This document shows, piece after piece, positions 52,901 through 61,900 of a stretch of 64,000 bases of DNA. Positions within the stretch are counted from its first letter, which is position 1. Each line of letters begins with the position of its first letter. A model generated the notes under the pieces. The model was not told the origin of the DNA. It did not search any database and saw only the letters and a program-made list of their open reading frames with translations. Source of the DNA: Plazaster borealis. Its lineage: Eukaryota; Echinodermata; Asteroidea; Forcipulatida; Labidiasteridae. A program made the position numbers and the translations under genes. The stretch is from assembly GCA_021014325.1 (NCBI GenBank), contig CM037473.1, positions 25,968,822-26,032,821 on the forward strand, given 5' to 3'.

Positions 52901-55900
52901 GAACATAGAGGTGTAAGAACATAGAGGTGTCGGAACATAGGGGTTTTGAAACATAGGGATGTCAGAACATAGAGGTGTCAGAACATAGAGGTGTCGGAAC
53001 ATAGGGGTGTCGAAACATACATGTAAAGGTGTGGAAACATGTAGGGGTGTCGAAACATAGGGGTGTCGGAACATGTAGGGGTGTCGAAACATAGGGGTGT
53101 CGGAACATGTGTGTAACCAAAGGAAAAATCTGACATTGATGACAATAAATATGTACATCAGGCATATTTGGTAAAAGGTAGGAACATTTTAGCAAGTGCA
53201 ATGTTTGACATTATATGCACAGCCTGGGCTTCAATACACTTTTCAGGCAATTAAATCAAAAAAAATTCTAATTTTTCCAAGTGCAAACAAAATTGTAAAT
53301 CAGACTAAAGTAGGAAGAATATCATGCCTGTATACGTAGCCCACACGCTTAGTCCAGACAGGGAAACGATATTCAATTATGTTCCTTGTAGATAATTATT
53401 TAATTGAAGTATTTCTTGTATTCTTTGTAATTGCAGTGAACCACACTAAACTATCCTACTGCTACCACACAGCCATGATAATCAAAATCAAGAGTATTTC
53501 AGAAAAAGGGACCGCAGCTAGACAAAATGTTGTAGAGAGTCATTTATTTATGACAAAGCAACGAATATCCTTCATGCATCCTCCCCACTCTCACAAAAAT
53601 CTCTGCCCTCAGGCAGGCAGTCCAATAACAACCTTACTATTTGTATGTATCTCGGTAAGTAATGAAGACCCATGCAATCAATGCATCCATTTATTTGATT
53701 AATGCTGAGCTGTATCAAGTATCTTACATTAAGTCTACTCAGTGGTAATGGAAATGAAGTTGCAAGTTGACAATGTTTTTTGTTGTTATTGCAGTAAGTA
53801 TGTCACTGATTAAATTATTTATTACAAGAACTCCATTGGCTTCCGATCAAATTGCGCATCACGTATAAATCTTCTCACTTTATAAGCTGTTCATGGGCCT
53901 ATCTCCTGACTATCTGATTTTCTCCATAACCTGTTTGTCCTCAACGTTCCGCTGGCCAATCCCTATTGACGTAAATTACTTTTTCCACTAAATTCTATGG
54001 TCAAAGAGCCTTCAATTTCATTGCACCTTCATTATGGAATAATATATACCTCTTCATATTCGCCAAGTTGTTTTTTACCTTTCATTTCATTGTTTTATGT
54101 TTTGTGTTACGTGCATACAGCTCCTGCATTATGTGCTATTGTCTCATATATCATTATTATTATGAACGGATTTAGCAAATTTCATACAGACCTACATGTA
54201 TGTGATCTAGGGAGCAGTTTTGTCCAGCATTTTTGCATCGATTGCAAAATATTTAGACTGAACATGTTTTGTATACACTGAGTGTTGTTGGGTAGCAAAT
54301 AATGATTTTGAGTAGCAACTGATACTGTACATGTACGTACATTTTGCGTTGAATTTTTCTATGCTGTACACAGGAAATATTTTTCTGTAATCTATGCGGT
54401 CATTAACCAATTCGCTTTGAGATTAAAAAAACCTTTTCCCACTACCATGCGGGGATATTTTCAGTCAAAGAGCAACTTGTTTTTCTAGCTATTTTGTTTT
54501 GTCAATGAATCTCAGTTTGGACACCCATATTAAACACGTTTTCTCATTGATATTTACAGATTTTACATGGCCCTAGGGGAGGTAGCAAATTGCCTGGGAC
54601 TGTAGTACTTTCACTTAGTGGACCAAGGGGACTGGTTATTAACTTCACTGCTGTGGAGCGAGTTATTAATAGGTCCCAACGCTACGACTAGCCTGCTCTA
54701 GTCATAATCAGGAGACTGAAGACAGAAGAGTAGGCCCTATTTGAGATGCTTAGAGATACTTACATTCAACACAATAAGGACAATGTTTCTATAATCAGGG
54801 AGTTTTTCAAATTCGTTCATCAGAACAAGGAAAGATTGGTTTATTTTCAGGGAACTTTCTGCAGAATTAGAGTTCGCAGTGCTGCCTTCAGATCTGAACT
54901 ACAGAAGAAATTAAACTGCTACAGTGAAGAGTGTGGGTTCGAGTCCCGGTCGTAGCACTTGTGTCCTTGAGTAAGATATTGCTATAATTTCTTTTTACCC
55001 TTACACTGATGTGTATAGCACTGTATACTCAGTAATTTCCCGAGTTCTGTGAAAACACATTCCACAGGTAAATCACTCGGATGGGATTCGAACCAACGAC
55101 CTTTGCATTGCTGGAGCAGAAGTCTTACCACTAGATCACCGAGCTAGCCTGGTGGCTAGAGGCAGCTCGAATCCCATGTGTTAGCGGGTACCACAACAAT
55201 TTAATAGATAATTGATAAAGAATATAATTTGTTTTTACTCTAACACCGCTTTGTCCTTCACATGGGACATTAAGCCGTAGGTCCCATGTACTAGGATTGG
55301 TAGTGCATGTTAAAGAACCAAGAACACTTATCGTGGAAGAATATGGGTTAACCCCAGTGTTTCTGGTTCACTTAGCAAGCACCCTTGTTTTAACAGGTTT
55401 CCTCAGGCTTGCAAGCTTGATTAAGTTTACTTATGAGGCATCCTTGGTTTCATTACCAGAAATATATACTAATAAAGATACATGTATGTAATAATAACAA
55501 CCATGTCAGTGCTAAATTGTCAAAAATAAACATACATGTAGTCACTGCATGTGCTTTTTCATTCAGTGAACTTATGCAACCATACAAAACCAGTTGTGTA
55601 ACAGCACATCACCATTATGTTCCCACTGGAACCACAGTTTCCAAAACTATTACACTGAATTCAAATGAATTCAGTCACACATTTTTATGATAACTGTGAA
55701 CTCACCTGATCCTTGAACGACAGCTCTTTAACTGCTACATCGGACAAAAGCGTTGTGATGCAAAATGCAAAGTTTTCACACATAGGCAGGCCTATGTATT
55801 TAAAAGGAAAAAAACCCACATGCGTTAATAATAATAATTATAATAATATTAATAAAAATTGTGTTACAAATATTGCGCATTTTTCCGCCTTACAATAAGA

Positions 55901-58900
55901 CGAATACAAGTTCTAAGAAAATACATACAGATAAGAAAAGAACAAAAACGGTAGCAAACAAGCGTATACAAAATTTAAAAACAAATTCTTAAAAAGCCGG
56001 ACCAGCCAGTGACTTAAAATGTTGAGGTACATGTACAACACCTCATTAGCACAAACAATAAACAGTGGTGAACTTAAACCTACTACAATCCCGGCCAAAA
56101 TGCTTGGGCCACCCGTTCCTACCTACCGTTACAATTCCCTGTCTGACAATAAACATTCTCTCCCCCGTCCCCCGCCCCCCCGCTCAATGTTGACTGGAAC
56201 GCAGAAGACCGTGCAACAATGTGATTCAACATTGAAAGGGGGGGGGGGGAAACGAGATATGGCCGGGATTGTAGGTTCAAACTACTTAAACCTACTAACA
56301 TGACTAAGGGGGTCTCTTAACATTAGTGCATACAAAACTAACTTTTTATAAAGTAAGGCATAGGAAAATTAAGATGAAAAAAAAATTGTCATAGTTTTTA
56401 CAAGTTCAGTAATTTTACCAGTTCAGTAAATGATTGTTCTTACACCAAAACAAAGGAAAAACACCTCAGGCTACCCAGTGGGGATGGGGGGGGGGAGGGA
56501 ATTGCTAATATTATTTTCTCAATATTATTTAGTCTAACTTCAAAACCTAAGGAAAAAATGTCTGTCCCGTGACATACATGTGCGTTCCAATCTCTATCAA
56601 CTTCTTAAATAAGGCATGTTAGTTGGCCCTTGGAAAAAGGTAGGAAAATTTATGAAGTACAACTTGGTCTGACTAACAAGGTATCTAGGCTTTAAAGGCA
56701 GTGGACACTATTGGTAATTGTCAAAGACTAGCCTTCACATTTGGTGTATCTCGGCATATGCATAAAATAACAAACCTGTGAAAATTTGAGCTCAATCGGT
56801 CATCGAAGTTGCGAGATAATAATGAAAGAAAAACAACCCTTGCAACACGAAGTTGTGTGCGTTTAGATGGTTGATTTCGAGACCTCAAGTTCTAAACTTG
56901 AGGTCTCGAAATCAAATTCGTGGAAAATTACTTCTTTCTCGAAAACTATGGCACTTCAGAGGGAGCCGTTTCTCACAATGTTTTATACCATCAACCTCTC
57001 CCCATTACTCGTCATCAAGCAAGGTTTTATGCCAATAATTATTTTGAGTAATTACCAATAGTGTCCACTGCCTTTAATACACTTTTCAGTCTATTTAATA
57101 CAAATTTTTCTGATTTTTCTGAGGGCAACAAATCGGAAATCAGATTAAAGTAGGAAGAATATCCATTTTAGGGAGACCGCCAACATTAGGGCTAGATAGC
57201 TCAGTTGGTAGAGCAACAGCATAATAATCCAGAGGTCGCAGATTTAACCCATAAGCACTTACGCGTAAACTCAACGTAAATTCAGTGTAAAGCATTGTAC
57301 ATTCACATGTATGGTCTGCACTACACAGGGAAACCAATACACTTTGCATTAGATTTCCAACCTTTAAACATTTGGAAGTAAATTACTAAAACAAAATTCA
57401 ATGGTGACCACATGATATTTTTGGACCATTGAAGTCTTTAGATCACGCTTTTTCGACGGCTGTTTGGTGCAACCAGCTAGCATGTGTGATACCAAAGATA
57501 CAAAGTGTCTTAAGGGTTAAGTCCAGCTCTCATCAATTTTTTATTGTTCAACCAAAAATTATTATTAGTTAGTTATTTACACAGTTTTACTCTTGACCAA
57601 CCACAAAATACTCAAACATTACTGATTTTTGACTTACTCTCCTTAGCTTTGTAGCCAGCATGTTCATACCACTGTGCTGAGGCAAGACCTCTCATCAAAT
57701 CAATCAAATATGGGATGAGTTCATCCTTGAACTGAAACAAAGGACAAATAAATAAATCAATTTGCAGGCAGACACAACTTTACTGTACTATCCCTAAACA
57801 AGTCATATTTTTTACAATTTCTTTTCCGTAAGCAATCACACTTATAATTCTCGTTCCTCGGATAAAAAATACACTCAAGTAAACTCACAGCTATGCAACA
57901 CAGAATTTGTTATAGAAGATGCAAACTTTGGAATGAGCTGCCAGCCTACATTTCCGAAGCTAGGTCTGTACACATGTAGCTACTTTCAAGTCATTGTATA
58001 GTAACTATTTGCAAGGAAATTGATACTGCTCACTTTGTTTCCCTGTACATTCACTGTATTTACCATTTACCATGTACATTGTTATGCATCATTGTTTCTT
58101 GGAACATCTACAAACTAAACTTTACTAAGTTTTTGGAACATCTTCGGTTTGGGGGGGGGGATTAAAGGGAGTGATTTAATATGTCCCCCATGACTTCTAA
58201 CACCTTCCTCGTAACTTTTTTGATTTCATTGTTTCCTTGTTATTTACTTTTTTGCCTGCTTATTAGGCCTAATTATACTTTATTACTTACTTTTTTGTGT
58301 TCATTATGGAATACATATGAAAACTAAACATTTCTTAATTAAACCTTTAAAAAAAATACCAGACAATATTTAGAATCTATTTAACTATTTAACTCAATTT
58401 TTCAGGTCAGATGAAACAATAAGTCTTGGAATAGGATAATTTTAAACAGTTTAATAGACTGTGCAAGACTCCCGCATATCGAAAATGAGAAAAATGATTG
58501 AACAAAGACTCTATTTTCTATGAAAACAAATCTTCTTTTTAAGAATACCCGTATCAATTTCTTATACAATTCAAATTTTTATTTTTCATTTCAAACAAAT
58601 AGTTTGTTAAAATTTAGATTGAAACAAAATTAAAACATGAGATGAGGATGCTTATTTTTGTACAGGAATGTTTTGGTTCATTCCTGACTTTCAATAATAT
58701 TCAATCAAAACAGCATCCTTAAATTTGATCTTTTGACTGACAAAAAGATTCTTCCTTGGAAGTAAAGATCCATTAGTTGTTGAAATCCAAAGACGTCATG
58801 TTTCAAATTTCGCTCAGAAAAAGTCAAGAATGAACCAAAACATCCTTGTGCAAAAATGTATAGACCCATTAATTTTGAAAGTCTCGCGCGTATTGGAACG

Positions 58901-61900
58901 AGAAAACACGTCAATCGAAGAACTTTTTTTTCTTCTAAAATCAAATCTTTGTTTTAAATTATATCTAGTGACAAAATCTGAAGTACAAAAATACTTATTA
59001 CAATTGTTATAAAATTATTTTTAGCTATTATGTGTTAATTATTATTGAAACAAATTTAAAACTCTGGGACAAGGATGCTTATTTGATCTTAACTTTTAAG
59101 AAACCCCTTATGCGGATTCGCGATGGTCACACGGGTGTAAAATTGACGCATGACGCATTTTATAGAGGACGCTGACGCCTCATCAACCATAGACTGCAAT
59201 GAAAAGGCTTCACGTTACAATTACAGCATCTGGCGATTATCATCGCGCACCCAAAATGTGCGTTTACATAAGTTTTGTGATCGGAGATGAGCACAAAATT
59301 CCCTAACTTTTTGCAGTAATCGGAAGATGAGGTCAAGTTTAATTCTCGGGTTTTCTATGTTATATTGTTGAATTGATTTTACTTTCATATTTTGTATCAC
59401 TAAGTATTACATTCCCAACAACATATATATTTGTTTATGTTCATAACGCTAAACTAAAATAATTGGCTAAACTAAAATAATTGACGACACAAAATCTCGC
59501 CCACGTAAAACTGGATGGTACATAGGTACCACAATGGTCCGGGAAGTTCGAATGTGCGCGAGACTTGCACAGTCTATTGGAAAATGAGTACATCACAAAA
59601 TTGAATTGGTCATTTTCCCTCCTCTTTAAACAACTACATGTAAGGTATCATACCTTCATGTCAGACTCCAGGAGGAAGATTCCGAGGGCCGTAACAGCAT
59701 CCTGACGTCGGGGGTCGATCCTGAACCCAGAAGCCCCTAGAAAGGAAGGCTGTGGGCACATCTGCTGCAGCTGGTGAACCTGATCAAAAAGAGACACATG
59801 CATGTCATTATTGAATGAATGCCCGATGCTTCGTTCTTAAAAGAACAAGTTGTTTTCTTTGTAAAGGGCACCTTCATGAGGAAATTGTAAACATTTTTTG
59901 GAATGTTTCAAGGCCAGGGCTCAAATTTGAGGGATAAGTCCACAAGACCGCCGGGCTTGTTACTAAAAATGTTTACTGGACCAGAATTGTTTTGACAAGA
60001 CCAGAATCAAAATGACAAACAGCGTCCTGACACAGCTTAACATACATTTAACTGTTTTTATTTGAACAAGTACTAAGACATGTAAAAAGAAGATTTATCT
60101 CATTTTTCTTCTGGGTATTATTACTTCATTACTAAACAGAAATGAAAGGTAGCTATCAGATTCAAAGTCAACATTTGAACACGATATTACAAGTAAATGT
60201 TGTTTGAAGCTTTGCATGGTGAGGAGAACAAGAGTAACTATAAATATAAATATGAATAGTAAACTTGCGGGTACAACCATGTGTAAAAATCTCTTTCGAG
60301 GGAGTGATAAGTATTCTTATTTAACTGAAAAAAACACAAGACGGCCGGACTTGTCCAGTCATTAGTTTACTGGCCCGACACTGAAACTACCGGCCTCGGG
60401 CCTGTGGTCCAGAGTAAAATTCGAGCCCTGCAAGGGGCATCAAGGGATATCGATACCGTACCAACACTAATCAAATGTTTTGCTTCAGTTGACGTGTGAA
60501 CTTTTGTTCAAAAACTATGCATTCCATTTGTGTCTCTATCTCGGTCTATTAAATTGCTCCTCTGGCATTTATACATATCCTGACTTATGGCTCCTGTCCA
60601 GTTAACAAGTATGAAGAAGAAGTAAGCCGCTGTGTGTCACAATGGGAATTATTCATGCAAACCGCGCAGTTCGTGTAAATTTCGTTTCTCAGCCGCACAA
60701 TTTGTTTTTGTTTTTTAGTTCAAAAAATTGCACGAACGCAAATTTTAAAATTGGTTTTCGAAAATATTTTAAAATAGGCCATTTTCAAAGATTGTGCCCA
60801 ACATTTACAATGGAAGCGTGGGTTGCGACTAATTTTTTGGAATAAATGTCACCGTGACCATGGATAATTGTCATTTGTTTTTTTGTGGACAAAAATGAAA
60901 AATATATGAACAAAATTTCTGATTCTTAAAGGTATTGTACACGTTTGGTAATGACTCAAAAAAATATTAGCATAAAAACTTACTTGGTAACAAGCAACGA
61001 AGAGCTGTTGATAGTATCAAAGATTGTAGGAAACGACTCCCTCTGAAGTAACGTAGTTTTTGAGAAAGAGGTAATTTCTCACTAAAATAATAAAAACTTC
61101 TTGCAAGAAGTTTTCATTCCCATCTGAAAGCACACAAATTTGTACAACGAGGGTGTTTTTTCTTTCATCATTTTCTTGCAACTTCGAAGTTCGATGACCA
61201 ACTGAGCCCAAATTTTCACAGGCTTGTTATTTTATGCATATGTTGGGATACACCAAGTGAGAACAGTGGTCTTTGACAATTTCCAAACGTGTTCAGTGCC
61301 TTTAACATTAGTTGAATTGGAGAAGCTTGAATCATTTAATAAAGGGGCCAATTTCATAGAGCTGCTTAATGGCCGATTTTGTGCTTACTGTGCGAGTTTC
61401 CATATCATCATAGCGTTGCTAACCAACCGTGGGGGTAAGCACACGCAAAGGCATGCTAATCTTCCACCTGTGCTTACTTTAGTTTACCCAGCCCCAGCTA
61501 GCGTGTAGTTGTATGAAATTGAATAAAAACAAGGCAAATCCATGGTGAACGTGCAAGATGGCCGACTAATTTTCTTGCTATCCTGTGAAATATGCTTATG
61601 CTTAAAGCAATTTTGTCTGCTATAGTTAGAACTAAAATTTGCTAACCGTTAACCAGCGCTATGAAATAGGCCCAGAGATTGTCAGTGCAGTGCAACGGAA
61701 ACTGGCATCCTACGCACGGTTATACAAAAAAGGCAAAGTAAGACAAGAACTTAGAAGGCCGGTTGCCTGATGTCAGTTGACATACACAGGTGACACGGGT
61801 GAAATATCGTTTTAATAATATATTACTGGAACTCTATACTATAATATGTATTCAGGTTTACCTTTTCCCATGGTGGGTCGTCAAGTTTTGACAAGGAACG

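Noticed and set aside
50512..53110. Regular short repeats that could be mistaken for a CRISPR array
   Set aside because: Units are directly adjacent with no unique spacers, and the sequence is animal nuclear DNA. It is a satellite.
52796..53201. Minus-strand frames coding His/Pro/Thr-rich peptides
   Set aside because: They are the 16-bp satellite read through its three frames (a 16-residue period). The main array has stops, and there is no other coding sign.
53379..53702. 107-codon plus-strand frame right of the satellite
   Set aside because: No recognisable domain, no splice or codon evidence, AT-rich composition like its surroundings.
55082..55150. tRNA gene candidates (also 14,357-14,428, 29,224-29,290 and 57,185-57,250)
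   Set aside because: A- and B-box-like words are present, but stems do not pair well and SINE bodies or fragments lie next to several of them. They are tRNA-derived SINE heads.
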